Below, piece after piece: positions 1 through 15,600 of a stretch of 64,000 nt of DNA (within the stretch, counting starts at the first letter, position 1; each line of letters starts with the position of its first letter). Origin of the DNA: Lepturacanthus savala (Eukaryota > Chordata > Actinopteri > Scombriformes > Trichiuridae); NCBI GenBank assembly GCA_030544235.1, contig CM060465.1, positions 27,474,988 through 27,538,987 of the forward strand, read 5' to 3'. The position numbers and the translations under genes are program-made. Below the pieces are notes generated by a model that worked only from the letters and a program-made list of their open reading frames with translations, was not told where the DNA came from and did not search any database.

Positions 1-673
1 ACTTAGCCATGTTTCCAGTTTATAGCACTTTAAAAAAACACTCATTTTCTTTATGAAACTTTCCTTATTTTGAATGATAAAGAGAGGACAGTGGAAATGT
101 CGCCAGTGTTCAGAAAAAGTCAGTTTGAGATGTAGGTCACACCTTTAGTGGACTTGGAAAATAATTTGCTATAGCTTTAAATCGGTGGTGCTTTTGGCCT
201 GCGCGGATAACACGTGGTACAAAATGCGCACATGTAAAGCTTTTACTCTGAATGCAGCCTAAAACATCCTCCTAATAGAAACCAATAGAGGGAGAAAGAG
301 AAATAAAAACACCAGAACATCCTATTAAAGCCCAGGAATGTGCTGTCTGCTGCACAGATCTACAGATGATAACTGGATTACTACCAAACTGAAAAATGTG
401 ATCATTTTCATGCAAGTTCTAAAGCCTTTCTGTGATTTTTCGGCGACGTATGGTTGTTTTGTCATCACTGATTATTGAGGCTACTCCCCCTCCTGTTTGT
501 TTTTCTCGTTTTTGTCCCCCCACTTGTTTTTTTCTAAAATCGTTTCTTTAAAAATAAAACGCCTGTAATGACTGAAATGTCTGTTCTACCAACGACATGT
601 AGCCACTGAGTGTAAATGTTGTCAGAGAGAATGCGTTTAGTCTGTGTGTTTGAAACTGAGGGGAGTGAATTAC

Positions 674-3600
674 ATCTTTCCACAGGGCAGCACACAGTGG
701 AAGGTTCTGCAGGGCTTGCTGATGAAGAAGTCGCACCTATAAAAAAGAAAGAAGAGAAGAGGGGGAGAAGAAGAAAAAAAAAAACACACCAGACACCGGA
801 TCATTGTGTCAGTTCAGCTGAGGACAAGGACAGAAAAAAACCCAACATGAAATGACGTCAAAAAACTATCAATCGAAAATCTAAACCACCAGGTTACATA
901 TGTATGTGGGCGCTGATATGAAGCCTGCAGAGAAGAAATGAGATTCAGCAACGTGAAGTGATGATGAACAGCTGACAGCATCCGATATTCCACGATTGTT
1001 AAGATTTTAAGAAAAAGCAGATTTTTTTTCCATTTCAGCTGATTTTATGTTGGAAAAGCAAAATACTGTAGATAAAAAAATAAATCTCACTGAATAAAAC
1101 TACAAATACCAGATGTCAATCAGAAATGACTGAATGTTTTTGCATTTGAAAACTGAAGCAAATAGTTTTTTTTCTTGCTATACGTAAAAGAAATTAGCTC
1201 AACATATAAGCCTGAAATGCTGAGTCACATCTCGCTGACTCACCTCAGATTGCTCCTTCAGCTCCCTCTCCACAGCGATCGCTCTACAGAGAAACACACA
1301 AACAGCCAGCTTCACTTCTAGAAAAACAGACGCTAATAATAATAATAATAATAAAATAAATTATTTTAAACTGTGTCTCTCAGCTGAGCCCACTGGTTCT
1401 ACTGAAATCTTTAAAAATGTCTCTTTACCGTTTTCACTGCACTCTAAATTTATACTTGTTATTAATTTTTCCCTTTTAATCAAGTGATTTAATATTATAT
1501 CTTGCAGTTTTCATTATTCATTTCAGTTTTTTGATATTTAATCTTATTTAACTTTAATTCTTTTAAGACTTTTTAAAGTTCATTTTAACATTTTTGATTT
1601 TTCCCCTTTTAAACAACTGTTTAAATTGTATTTTCATGATTTTAATGTTTTATGTAAAGCACTTTGAATTACCTTGTTGAAATGTGCCTCATCTACATTA
1701 CTTTAAAAAAAAAAAAGTTGTAAGAAAGACAATTAGCGTAGACTTTTCTTTTGTTACCCAAAACGAAAAAAAAAAATAAAACCATGAACATGTCATTTAA
1801 AAAGATACAGTTTACTTTTACATTAAGTAAACGGTACAGTTGTGTTCAAAATAGCAGCAGTGCACTTCTCAAATTTACTGTAAAAACTGAAAAATCTTGA
1901 GATTTAGTGTGAATCACTATTTAGTTGTATGTCTGTATATATGGTGTTGCATTCTGATTTAGGATATTAAAGTACAGTGTTCCCAATGCATCGAAATAAA
2001 AATTAGCATACAGACTTTGTCTTTACTCACATTTTTAAACACACTGCTATTATTTTGAACACAACTGTATCTTTTCAACTTACATTTTCCAGGTGGCCAA
2101 ACACTTTGGAGCGTTATTAGTCAACATCCGGGCCTGAAACTTCAGATGTTGGAGGTTTCCTTCCTGCCACTCCTGGTGCAGCAACCTGTGCAGCAACAGA
2201 TCAGCACTGACACCAACAACAGCGGCAACACTGTCCCCCAGAACGCCGACGGGATCCGATCTCCTACTAGTTATTGTGTTTGATGCAGCGCAGAAGCTCA
2301 AATTTAATTGTTTTAAAAAGAGACTGATCAGAATCCCAACATGAGGCGTGTTTATCTGTTGAGCGCGGCTGCTAAAGTCAGAAACATTCACCAAATAAAA
2401 AGAGGAATTAGACATGCAGGAGATGCAGTTGGTACTCAGCAAATATCAGAGTAGACTTACTGTAACGTGACAGAGGCTTCGTTCCAGTTCATCACTTCGT
2501 TAGCTGTCTGTTAGCCTGCCATCTATATGGTTCGTTAAGCGGTTCCATTGATTTCCTTTATGTCTGTTAAACTGGTGACATATTGTGGAGGAATATGGGA
2601 TTTCTATAGTTTTATTACACTTAAGTATTATATGTTTTTTTTTTTATTTTCTTAAAAAAGAGAAGATTTATACAATCTTCTATCGAGCCTCTGGCTCCAG
2701 CTACTGATAGAGTCTTTTAATTACCTTCAACTCCTCCTATTAACTTAGATACTGGTCTAATGTTCATTTAACTATGCTGTTGTAGTCACCTCCCCATAAT
2801 CAGTGTCAATCATTAGATTGGCAGAGAAGGCAGAAACAGCCGTGATTCTCCCAGAAATGACATGTTTTTTTTTTTACTTAACATGTTCATCAGCCAAATT
2901 GATGCATTCAGCTGATACATTATATTATTAGCTGCTGTTTCTTGACTTTTTAATTTTTTTTTTCCTGGAACAATGCCTCCGTCATTTTTTAAGACAACTG
3001 TGAATTACCAAATAATAGCAGAGTTCCAATTAATCACTGGGTCCCCTTTAAATGCCAGGTACAGGTGTGATAACTGGAAGGAAGGACCACTGACTCTGCA
3101 TGTTTTCTTGGGTAATATTGATTAATAATTGTTATACGGTAGTCATACAGGTTTAATAAAATAACAATCCTGCCCCATATAATCCCATGTCCCATATTAC
3201 TGTCTGGTCTCAAATAATCGCCTGATCTGTTAAGTGATTGAAGTAAACACCCCGGCTATTATTTGGTAATTTATGGTAACCTTCATCTGAAACGGGTTGA
3301 GAGTCTCATCTTTATGTGTGTGTCAGGTGGGAGTGTGTACCTGAGACCCAGTTCAGTGTTGTTAGGCATGGCATACCGCAGTCTCTCCAGGACAAGTGCA
3401 TGCTGGGACTGCGGCAGATAGCTCAGATAGAGAGACACCACCTGAAGATCCAATAAAATGTGGGGGTAAAATTCTTATTATTCGAGTCATGCTGTAACTC
3501 AGAAACTGTGCACTACAGTTTAATTCTAATGAATACCTTGTAGATTTATTAGATCCCTATATATATATATTTTACTGTATATATAACAGGAGAAAGTATA

Positions 3601-6600
3601 TTAATACTCTCCCATGTTAAAAAAACGCTCAAGCTACAGAGAAACATACACAGCCTGTATTCAGAAACTGTGCCTTAAAACAAGCAGTCATGACTTACGT
3701 GAAGTTGTGATGTCACTACTATACAGTCACCACCTATACCCCCCATAGCCATTTAAAGAGGAGGAGGAGAGGCTTAGAAAGAAGCTTGAGAAAAGAAGTG
3801 TAAAACTATACTGAGATGATCTTTGGTACTTAAAGGGGATGTCAAAATTCTGCATAAAAAACAGGAAATTGTATAATATGGGACATTTTAAATGGTACAA
3901 AATTAAGCAGTTAACTACCCGACCCAAAAAAGAGACGATATCAACTTAGACATACAGCTTTTTTGCAGTAATGGACTTAAAGTGTGGAGAGTTAATCCAA
4001 ACATTTCCTACAAGTGCCACGGGTTTTGCTGGTTAATTAACCCCACTTCTGTATATCAGCATGGTTGAACCCCATGATCTAGACCCAGTTAGTCAGGAGT
4101 TCATCCTACAGCAAGATAATCCACATCCTACCTCTGGGCTGTCAGATCATCATCTGTCAGATGACACATTAAACTAGGACAGTTCTAAAACTTAACCGGT
4201 GGTGTATGTTTTTACTAATAATAGTTCCCAAAGTATTTTTTGAGTGCTTGCCAAAAAGAGTTTATTTTGTGAGATTTTACTATTAATGAAAAAATACCTT
4301 GGTGTCTCAAACTGTTTCTGCGGCCTTCTATACTCTCCTCACTGACACCAGATGATCTATTCCCCCTATAACTGCTCTGCATGAAGGAACAGGGGGTTCT
4401 TACCTTGTTGTGGAACCGGTAGCAGCTCCAGAACTCCGCGGGGTTGAAGGGAGCCTCCAGGCGGGACGGAACGGTGCTCAGACAGCGCTGGACCAGATCC
4501 GAGAACCTTCTGGACTGGCTGTTGGCTGCGGAGCGAGCCTGGCGACTGCTGCTGAACACCAGGTAACTGGAGAGAGAGACGGCCTGTGTGTTAGCAGCAC
4601 ATTTTTATTTTTGTATTTTATAGAAAATTATCCAGGTAGATCGTTCTTCCTGCAGGCGACACTCACTCCAACCAGAGTTTGTGAAGCACCTCCAGCGGCA
4701 TGGAGGATCCCAGCGCTCTCTCGAAGGCTGTCACCGTCTCCTCCACAGAACTGTGCAGCCACTGCCAGCGACTGCAACAACACGGGTGACACAGCTATTA
4801 TGCTAAACCATGGAGTCACACGCCACATGAATGCTACCCGGAATCAAGGATCATATGATATTCTCCACGAGGGAGTAACCTCTTTATTAACAGAACACAC
4901 CAGTGAACCAGGTGGAGGTAGGGCATCTGCTGGCTGAGCTGCTCCTGAAGTTCCTTCTTGATGATCGGACCTGACAGGAGGTCATCAGTGACAAAACCAA
5001 GGATGTGCCTAATAGGAAGACCATTTAAAAATATTTATGAAAATAATTGTGGGTTGCAGCCTTTTAAAGTTATCTGAATTCACTCATTTATCAAAAAAAA
5101 GCTTGTAATATAGCACTGAACATGCACTCAAAGTGGAATTATATCTGGCTGGTTAAACGTGGTTTGAATGCATTTATTGTAGGTCTTAATGTGATATCTC
5201 ACAGTAATATACAAATTCTGGTGTGTTTTATAGAGTATTAGATTGGGTTCAGGACAACGTACCTCAGAACGTCCACAGGCTTCTTCTGGCTCTGTTCGTC
5301 CTCGCACAGAGACAGGATGAATCCTCGAAACAGAGGAACAATGGCGCTGGACTTATCCTGTGAAACAAGACAGAGAGCAGGAAAAAATATTAAAATAATA
5401 AACTCTGTGATTAACACTGTGATTATAGTGCAACATGGTTAAAAACAACCGACTACGTACTGTTAAGGTACAAAAAACAGCTGAAAATGTAACAAGAGGA
5501 CGCCATGAAACTAGTGTCTGAGCTCACCTGAGCCATGAGGAACTTGCAGGAGTGATAGAAAACCTCTGCGTTGTTAGGACACTCTGCCAGGGCATGAAGC
5601 CACATGCTGACCGCTTGATCAGGGTTCCCTTTACTGATGTGGAGGTCGGCCAGCGCGTCTCGCAGCGTGCACGACTCTGGGCAAAACTCCAGCAGGGACT
5701 CACACAGAGCGATGCCCTCGTCAAACCTTCAGGGACACACAGAGAAAACAGCCTTTCAATTAAAAGCAGGAAAACATGCAGTGTATGGGTCAGTGACAAA
5801 CGGTCAGCAAGATGCCAAAGTCAAAAACTTTTTAAAACACAGTAAAGCATTTATCAGGTCTCTCAAAACGTAAATTTTGTCTTCATGTTCGTTTCATGTT
5901 ATTTGAAAGTTCATTCGTACCATTTTTTAAAAAGCAAAAATCACACAGGATGTGTGATTTTAGACATGAAATGTCAAAAGGTATAACCGAAAAAGAACGA
6001 TATGTTTAAATAATCAATCCACCTAGAATAGAAAACTAGCTGATAGCATGTGTTTTTATTTTTCAAAACCTTTTTAAGAGTGAAATATATCTGGTACAGA
6101 GTTTTTAGGCTTGCACCACTTAACATTTTTGACAGTATTCCATATATCTCGTGACATTAAATCATCTGGTAGTTTGGATGTTTTTGCTTCAATTCACCTC
6201 TCCAGCAGTTTGTTCAGGAAAATGAGGTTTGAGTGCAGCGGCAGACAGGCCAGTGTCCTCTCACTCGGGGTCAAAGACTCATCGCTGCACTGATGGATGG
6301 CGTCTTAGAAACAAAGAGACAACAGGGTTTTCTGTGTGATTAAAAGTCGTGATATTTACCAATTTGGGGCTTGTGGCCTTTAAATAATCCAATTATCAAT
6401 ACAAGATATTAAATGTAACAAGCTGTGTCGCATTGTGTTCTTCTGGTGAAGGTCTGTACCTTCGAAGAGAGCGATGAGGATGTTGAATGGCGTGCTGATG
6501 TCCTGCGGCGTGCTCCAGGGCAGCAGGAAGTGGTCTCTGCTGAGCAGTCGGGATGGGCCGGACTCGGCCGGGTCGTACAGGCAGCATGGCAGCCGGTCGA

Positions 6601-9600
6601 ACTCCGTTAGGTGGATGTAAGAGAGCCAGACCAACGCCCGGTCGCTCGGCGTCAGGTGGTCAGCGATGCTCTGGTCAAGAGCAGATTTCAAAGCATTCTG
6701 GAATGATCAGAAAAATTATCATCATGCGTTTAGTTACTTCATCTCAGAGTGGAAAACTCTCTGAACCTGTGAGATTAAAATAAATGAGTTGCATGGCAGG
6801 ATTTCTGTCAAATTTTCAGCGAATGTTGGAACAGTACTATGAACAGATGATTACATTTTGGTATGGTGTTCTGCAGTGGTGTAGGGGTAGAGCGCTCGCC
6901 ACTGTGAACTTTTCTTCTTAACAGCCGACCCCGGCTTGAGTCCCATCCCTTGCTCAGATTATTTCCTGTTTGGCTACTGTAAAATAAAAGCTTCTGTGCC
7001 ACAAAAGCAAATCTTTAAAAAAATGTTAATGATCCGGAAGAAATCCTGGTTTCTGGATCACTTTAAATTTTTGGGCACTATCGTTTGGTCATCTGGTGGT
7101 GATATCTTGCACCTGCATAGTACAGGACATTGATTTTCTGTAAACTTATAGATTTCAAACTGCATTAGGTGCAACTTATACATTCAAAATCAGAAGTATA
7201 AAATTGTCTATTACTTAATTACCTTCTTAGTATTTAAGAGAGTTAATAAAATAATTTATTGATACAAGACAGATGCAGAAACTTCACTACAGAAACATGT
7301 GGTTAGGTTAAAAACATGCTTCGAGTTGTTTCCTTGCTGTTTAAGCTCATCATGTTTCACCTGTAAAATAGCCAGAGCGCTCTCCATCCTGCCTGAGAAC
7401 AGGTTGAGGTCGACTCTGTAGAGCAGAGCTTCCATCAGCTGGAAGGAGAGTTTCTCTGTGACAGCAGAGGACGCTTCGCTGAGGAGATACTGCAGCAGGC
7501 GCTCACACACGTAGTCCTTCCCCTCAAATGAGCTCTCCAAGTTCAAATACTGCAGGGAAGTCAAAAACATAGAACATTTCCCTTCAAAGCCTATTTGTTT
7601 CCCTGTAATTACAACAGTAATGCTTAAATTCTTGAGAGTTGCTGGGTTGTTGGTGAACATCAGGACTTACATTCCACCACACTTTATAGTCCGGCGCGTG
7701 CTCCACGGCCATCTCACACATCTCCTGGACCTCCTCCCAGCTCCCTCGCCTGGAGAACAGAGACAGATAGTGGCTCCACACCTCGGGGTTATCGCAGTTA
7801 CTTTCCAGGGCTCGAGACAGCGTATTCAAGGCGGCTTCCAAACACTCCGCTGCAGAGCTGCAGATGAGATCAGATGACATCAGGATCTTGCGTCATGAAG
7901 AAAAGAAGAGAAAGTCGACTGGGTATTATGGCGACTTACATTTCGTTCTGATTGAGGTATCTGAAGGCCAACTTGATCCACAGCTGAGTGTCTCTGGGAC
8001 TCTCCAGGACACTTGTCTCCAGGTTGGAGATGTCGTCCGTCTCACTGATGAAATAACGTTTGTCCTCCGATGTGACGCACACATCCAAAGCAGACAGGTT
8101 GGTCTTCGAGCTGCCCTCTGTGCATATAGACAGTTCATACAGACGTTAGCAAGTTATCACTTAAAATAGTTCAGGATGACGGAGTTTAGGCGTCTGCTTG
8201 CAGTTTGGGTTTTTTTCTTAAGGACTCAAATTGTAACACTGGGTGAGTTTCAAAATTCGCCCCCACAGACTCAGATATAAATGTGCGTTCATGCTGAGTT
8301 CGTGAGGGTTTCTTTTATAAATCAATTTAAAGCACAAATCTTATGAGATGGGGTCTGTGGTCTAGTTTTTGTGAGTTTAAGGGTCTTTGATGTGAAAAAG
8401 TTTAAAAACCACTGCTTTACAAATTGTGATGTTTTTCAATGTTCCGATTACACTGGGATTAAACATCTTCCTCACCGTATCTTCCCTGCGTCGTACTTCC
8501 ACAAACATCCTCGTCCTCGCTGTTGTCCTCTGGGCGGAGGCTGCTCTGCGCCGACGGCTTCGGTCTCCACCTCCTCATGTCTTTACAGGTGGTGAAAGGA
8601 GGGACTGGAAAAAAAAAAGAGAGAACAAAGTAACAAATCTGATATCCGTTTATTTAAATCTGTGTTAAAAAAAAAGAAAGGTTTACTAACCATGGCGTTT
8701 GCTTTCGTTCACTTTGCTCACAAGGAGAACAGCCTTCTGGTCAACTCCCATTCGGTCTTTGTTTGTGCCAAAGAGTTTTTTCATATACTTTTCTACAAAA
8801 AAAAAAAAAAATTCTTATACACAACACCCAAGGAACGAGTGAATTTTCAAAGAGGGTAAAATATGTTAGAAAAAAGTTTGTGTTTTAATAATGTAGGGAT
8901 ATCTGGATTTGGGAGGCCCACCTGTTGCAGCACTAATGTCCTCGTCTGAGCTGCTCTCAGAGCAGCCGATGAGAGACAAATTGTACGACAGAATATCCTG
9001 GGACAGTTGGTTCCCAGTCAAAGTGCAGTTTCTCATGTGTTGCCTGAGTAAAGTGGAAACGGACCATAAAAACCATAAAATAATTTGAAGCAGGTAAACA
9101 GAGTTTAAAAAAACTAAAATAAAAACACCCTCACCATCGACAGTCGTCGTCATTGCAGGTTCCTGTGAGATCAAACCGACAGAAACACTTCTTTGGTTCA
9201 ATGGTGTTGCTGTATGAGACCGAGCTCAGAGACAACTTTTCCTTGGTCCTGTAATATGGACTAAATCTGAGAGACAACATGCAGATAATTATCAAAACAA
9301 TTCAAACAAACATCTACAGTGCATAAAAAAAATCTATTCACCCTCCTTTATCTTTTTGGATAAAGGATCATATTAGATTGATTAGATTTGGAGTTTCCTC
9401 CAGATACAGATGTATTTATACTACAAATACAGATATATTTATACTACAATCAATTCAAACACCTCGACACACTGGTCAACGTTTCCTCCTGCTCACTATC
9501 TTTTACCAATGAGAGCAGCTGCTAATTATACCACAACAAGGCTCTAAGTCACTAGACAGACCCCGGTGGTGCAATGAGTTTCCAAACCCCACTAAAGGTC

Positions 9601-12600
9601 AGCAATGGGCTTTTAATTCAACACTTTGTGGAGATTTATTTGCACTTTGATCAACAGAAAATTAACCTTTAATATCAGTGACAGTCTGACAAAGTCAAAT
9701 TAATTCTACTTATACACACACAATAACACATGCAAACTTCCAAGTATACTGATGCCATATTATAAGAACTGTTGTTTCAAATGTTGTGGAGTCTACCTGT
9801 ATGATCTGAACACCAGCAGAGGGCTGTGATACGGTCCAAAGGGAACAGGCCTCAGCTCTGCATTTCCTGCAGTGGTGTCCATCTCCACTACAACCACCTG
9901 CACATGTAACCATGGAGATCAAAGTTAGGGTATGGAAAAAGACTTCACAATTTAATTTTGATTATGACTTGTTTAACATATAAACATTAAAATAGTGACT
10001 ACATTCAAATTTGTTTTCACCTGTTAAGATTTCCCTTTTTGCAATGCAGACTAGGACCATTTTTTTGACAAAACTTAAAATTTTAGGTCATAACGCAAGA
10101 TCAAGTAAACTCTTAGTGTGCTGCAGCTGCAGAGTGAGCGCCCTGGTTTTATCACCTCTCCAGATGGGGTGTAATCCACATCTTCTCCCACTTTCCGCAG
10201 CTCCAGCCGCAGCAGGTCTCCCAGCCGCACCTGCTGCTGGTATCTCACTTTCAGAGAGTCCACGTCCAGCCCTGCAAACATCTCCGTGGGCTCCGAGGAG
10301 GTGCTTAGGCTTTTGGCAGGCTTGGCGGCAGTGGTGTCTTTAGCTGGAGTTGAGCTCAGCTGTTCCAGGTTGGGTTTGGTGGAGGAGTTTGACTGACGAA
10401 AGGAGTGACGACGGGTGCCTTTGGCAGCGGCGGGGGCAGCGGTGGCCGGCGCAGATGTGGATTCTGATTCGTGATCCTCGGCCTCTGGGAGGTCCTCACT
10501 GTCCAGCACGAGTTTGTCTTGAGTGAGGTCGTGTAGGGAGGGCTGGGGCAGAGGGAAGGGGCTGGAGGCAGCGGGCAGCTGACTCTGAGGCTCAGGGAGC
10601 GTGGACGCCTGCGAGCGTGGTTCTGTCGGCAGCTCTGTGGTCAGGTCTGATAGGACTCCCTTGTTGCGCAGCGCCTGAGTTTCCTTCAGCTTCTGGATCT
10701 TGAGGGCATACTCGCATTCCAGCTGCTGCAGCAGCTGCTTCTGAGCGATCAGCTCTGCAAAGTGGCGCTCTGAGCTGAGGGAGGCTCCGTCCAAACGCTG
10801 CATCTTATTGGACTGAAAGAGGAAAACAAGCAAATTCAAGCCACAGCCATCAGGTTATATACAGGAGTGCACATGACTTTTTTATTGTGCTACTCAGATG
10901 GGTACCCCCCTCCCTTACTAATTCTATTTTCTTATTATATGGCTTTTCCTTTTCTGTATTCAGTATTTTAATTGTAACAGTATTCTGAAGCTGGAGGGTT
11001 GTGTTTCTCACCAGAGTCTGGTTGTGGTCTTGTCTGCGTTTGGAGCGTCTGTTTGCGGCCTGCTGAGCCTGAGCCAGCTCCTGTTCCAACCGGACAGCCA
11101 GACTCTTCTTTATGGACACTCGGTGCTCGACACGGTGCACCTACAAGGGAAAGTAGCAATGGAAAAGTAGCTCAATACTGCAGTTGAGTGCAGCACTTCA
11201 GTAAATTTACTTGGGTTATTTTCCACGACCAAACTTAAGACTCAACTTGGAATAAACTGTAAAGCAAACAACATCTGTGTGTTTATTGTTAAGATGAGAT
11301 TTTGAATTAATGGATAGCTCACCTGCTCCTGCAGCTTGTTGAGCAGCGTCCTGTTTGCGCTGACAATCTTCTCAGAGGCCATCAACTGCTCTCTGAGTTT
11401 GGCCACCTTGGTCTCTGCCGCCTTCAGAGACTCCCTCTTCTTCAGCTCCTGCTGTAGCAGATGCCTGAGCACGGCCTCGTCTCTCTGCTGCAGTTCCCTG
11501 TGTAGAGCAGGAGATACACTGATTTAATGCAAATGGCAATCAGTTTCATTATCGATTAATCTGAAGATTATCTTCTCTTTTAGTCTCAACATTTAGACAA
11601 TGTAAAATAAAGGAGTGTCAGATCTTCAAATAATTTGATTTGACAGTACAAAATATCAAAACAATAAGGCTGGTGAATTTCTGTTTTTCTTACAGCCAAG
11701 AAATCTCATGTGTAGAGCCAAACCAACCACTGATCCTATTTCCTAGTATTGTGTGTGTGTAATCAAAGATGGATATATCCTCTTCCTCTGTTCCATAAAC
11801 CTCTATTATTGTCCAACAACTATTAAAAACCCATCAGAGAGCCACACAGCTGCACTTGGAGATAGAGTCCGATATGGCCGAAAAACATCTGATTTCTTTT
11901 TTTTTACAAAAAAAAAAAAAAAATCAGATTTCCGATTTTAATCAATTTCTTCAAGTCAAGGATTTGTGATACGTAGTACAACAAGGTAACAGAGTGGCAT
12001 CAGATGTGCCTCATTGTGTATGTGCAGTGGCCTGTTCCTGACACGGAAACAATTCCCAAAGAGTGAAAATTTGATACTGCTTTAATTAGCCTTTAGTTTG
12101 TTTAGAAACAGCACCGCACTCTTGAGGACAAGGAATACATCAGCCAGTGCAGCGGTGTGGCTCATTGATGTTGATAGACAATAATGTAAATCTACAGCAT
12201 GATGGAATCAAAGTTAATAAGGTTACAACATGTTCAAGTTTTGTACATAACCTGTCTCACCTATGATTTTTGAGTCGCTGCTCTGCTTCCGTCAGCTTGA
12301 TCTGAGCTGCTGTCTTTGCTGATGAGTCCACCGCAGAATCAAAGGCAGCGGGGGGCGAAGAGGAGCTCAGACTGTGGTCCTTCAACAACTTCTGCTTCTC
12401 TCTGCTGCAGGAGCCACAAAACATCTTTAAACTTCCAAAACTCACCCAGAGCAGGACCTTTGCAGTGTTTGCTGATCTCTGATGAGAGTAAAATACCTGG
12501 CGATCTCCTCTTTGAGCAGCCGGTACTCCACCTTCTTGGCTTCAGGTAATGCCTCTGGAGTTCTTACTGGGTTGTTCTCCTTCTCAGAACCTGACGCAAC

Positions 12601-15600
12601 TTTAGGCTTCGCTGCCTAAAAAATGTCAGATACAGTTTCACAACAGGTATCACATTACTGTAAACACAAACTAATCCTGAATCCTAGACCTGAAAAGCCC
12701 ATTGAGGCATTATGGTCCACATCAGAGTACAGTTGCACTACTTGTAACCCACCTCGACAGTCCTCCTGGCTTCTTTAATCATGAACTCCAGGCCTCCGAA
12801 CACGGCCTGCGTGGAGCTGCACGCGTCCATGTCAGAGTCACTGTCGTCCGAATCATTAAGTGAAACCACCACTGATTTGTGTCGGGGCAGCTGGAGGGAA
12901 ACACAATGGTAAACGGGTGAGAATCCTACATCGGGACACAAACTCTTTACTTGCTAGTGTTGTCATGTGTGTCATGAACAACAAAATTCTGCACAGCACA
13001 TTTAACTGGTTAACTTTCGATTAATAAATCATACCTCCTTAATTGTTTTTTTAACCTGAAAGCTAACAGTCGAGCCAAAACTGCCTTTGGTCCAATTGTA
13101 AAATGTGTAGAAGGTTTTCTATCCACCCTGGAACTCTTTCGAGGGGCTTTATAAAATAAATCCATATGGGTTGATTATATTTAATCAATTATCGATCATA
13201 TATTGCAGCTAGCATTAACGCTAATGCTGTGAGAATCTTTTGACCAATCAAAAGCGGTTCCAGCCTCATAATAACTTTCTATCTTCTTTTTATGACCCCC
13301 GATTATTCAGCAGTTTTTTAGAGCGCCTTACTTCGGTTTATACAGTACAACAGAGTCTATATCGATGGTTTCAGGGGGTTAATGAGATAGTATAGTTCAG
13401 AATTAAGGGGACATTGCCCAAGCCTACACGTTTCCATTTCTGTTATATTTCGCTCCCACTGCTTCAAATTGTGTTATAAAAAGGCTTAATGACCTGCGAT
13501 TTGTGAAGTGAAGATATTGTGAAGCTACAGTGAGTCTAACAAATGGTTCTTACCACGAGCGGCGCTCTGGGAGCGTGGTGTCCTCTGGTGTATTTGTTGG
13601 TGCGTGATGGCGGCACCGTGTTGAGGTTGACGGTGCTCAGGTTTCCTCTGGCTGGCTGCTGAACGCCTGCAGCAAGGGGGCAGCCCGGAGAGGGAGGACC
13701 GCTGTAGATCTTCTCCTACGGACATAATGTTTAACCTTCACTACTTCGTATCTACTGTGATAAAACCAGTGAAGAAAATTAGTGACCCTCACCTCGCTAG
13801 CTGGCACCCGCTTGTTGGCCATAGACATGAGACAGGTCTCCCTGAGCAGCATCTCCTCCTCCTCTTCCTCGTCAGCGAAAGGCGGTTTGGGGGGAGGCTC
13901 CAGCTCGTCAGGTGGAGGAGGGAGAGGGGGCGGCGGGGGAGGAACACCCGGCAGCATGGATGAGAGGAAGGGCTGGGAGAAATCCTAACAGGAGGAAACG
14001 GATAATTTATTCATACTAAATAAAATTAACGAGCAACTATTTTGATAATCATATAAAAAATATGCTAGAAAATCAAATGTTTGCAACTTCTTGAAACGTG
14101 ATGATCTGAAGCTATGAGTTTCCTTAAATGTGAATTTTACACAGATAGTTTAGATTTTATGTATTATGAAACATGTTCCTCACACGAACACGAGTAACTG
14201 ATCAGTAAAACAACTAGAAAAAGAGACATTTCATGCATACCATGCCAAACTGAGCGGTGTCTGTCATATATAGAGACGTCTGGGGGAAACATCCTGGTTC
14301 GTCTGCAGCAGACGCAGCATGTGACGGTGAAGAAACTGTCCACATAAAACAACATCAACACCTCTGTGCTCATGTTTGAAAAGGTTTACGTTTCCATTTG
14401 ATGCTTTTATAACGTGTAATTGGCTGCTCACCTGGTGAACTGGTCTCACTGTCCGTGTCCATCGCCACCTCGTCATAGTTATCATACTGATAGAGGTTCC
14501 CTGAGGCGTCCAGGCCTGTTTTACCTGTCGACTTCCTGTGTTCTCGATCTCTAGACTGAAGATAAAAACAAACAAAACAACAACGTTCCTGTAATTTCAG
14601 CATGATGAGACATGACAACTGAATGCGAGTTAAAGCTAGATAATAATCAGATAAGTTAGATGGGACTACGCCCTGATGAATTCTTCCATTGCATGTCACC
14701 AAGTCCATTTTCAGTTAGACATTGAACAAACTGATGATTTGGTTTCGTCTGATCCACAGAGGGTCTACAGGTATCCAGGGTTCTATTCAGGATCCTGGAG
14801 GAATCTGGTCCTAATCTAAGCTAAATCTGCTAAAAGGTTTAATTTATCATAGTATATTATTCTGGTTGTCTTGGTCACGCTCATATTGCTTATGGGAAAG
14901 CGACAAAATCTTCACCAAACCTTGAATTTTCTGTGTGCATATTGTCATCTCAGCTTTAGACTAATTTACGAATAAAAAAAAATTAACTGCACACCCGGAG
15001 GACCGACTCCAACAGACCCTGGAAGTCGCAACATCCTCCGATTTTACTCAACAGAGCCACAAAGAACATGAGGAATCTTACTTTGCTGCGAGTCTGCATC
15101 TTTCCCCCCACCAGCTTCATGAAGCGGTTGTACTGCTCGTCCTGGTTGGAAAGGTCACGGATCCGTCGGATTTCCTCCTCCCGCTTACGACGCTCGTCCT
15201 CCTCCAGCCGCCGCTTCTCCTCCTGCTGCCGCTGCTGCTGTAGCTTCCACGTCCGCAGCTGCTGCTTCCTGAACGCCTGCTTGGCTGCAGAGCCTGAGAG
15301 AGAGAGATCAAGATTATTCAGAATGAAGAACGTAGTTAAAAGGGTCGCTGTGGCTTTCCAGTGATTTTTCGAGGTTTAGTAAAACAGGATGTAAAGATTT
15401 TGGATACGTGACTGGGTGGAGTCTGAAAACAAACATATGAAGATGTAGAGATGGGTACAGACCCTTCTCACCTGGACTGATCATCTTCTTGTTCATGTGT
15501 GGTTTTCCTGCAGCTCTGCCCCTCTCCAGCTGAGATTTGGGTCCAGGTTTCGGACTCTGCTTCAGCCTGTCTCTGTCTGGCAGCCTCTCTCGGTCTCTGT

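Noticed and set aside
1..673. Final zfc3h1 exon inside the window
   Set aside because: I searched the minus strand for a QLLFE...GGKTD-like segment after an acceptor and found none; the end must lie beyond the left edge.
2080..2442. 120-codon open frame on the minus strand as a gene of its own
   Set aside because: Only 2084-2185 is real: it is a zfc3h1 exon starting after GCTGCACAG, which gives the family sequence RLLHQEWQEGN. The rest is intron.
4410..4937. Plus-strand open frame of 175 codons
   Set aside because: It runs antisense across three zfc3h1 exons and their introns; no recognisable product.
6869..6990. tRNA gene (A- and B-box-like sequences)
   Set aside because: No cloverleaf can be folded, and a second copy with an A-rich tail exists at 44412, so it is a SINE-like repeat.
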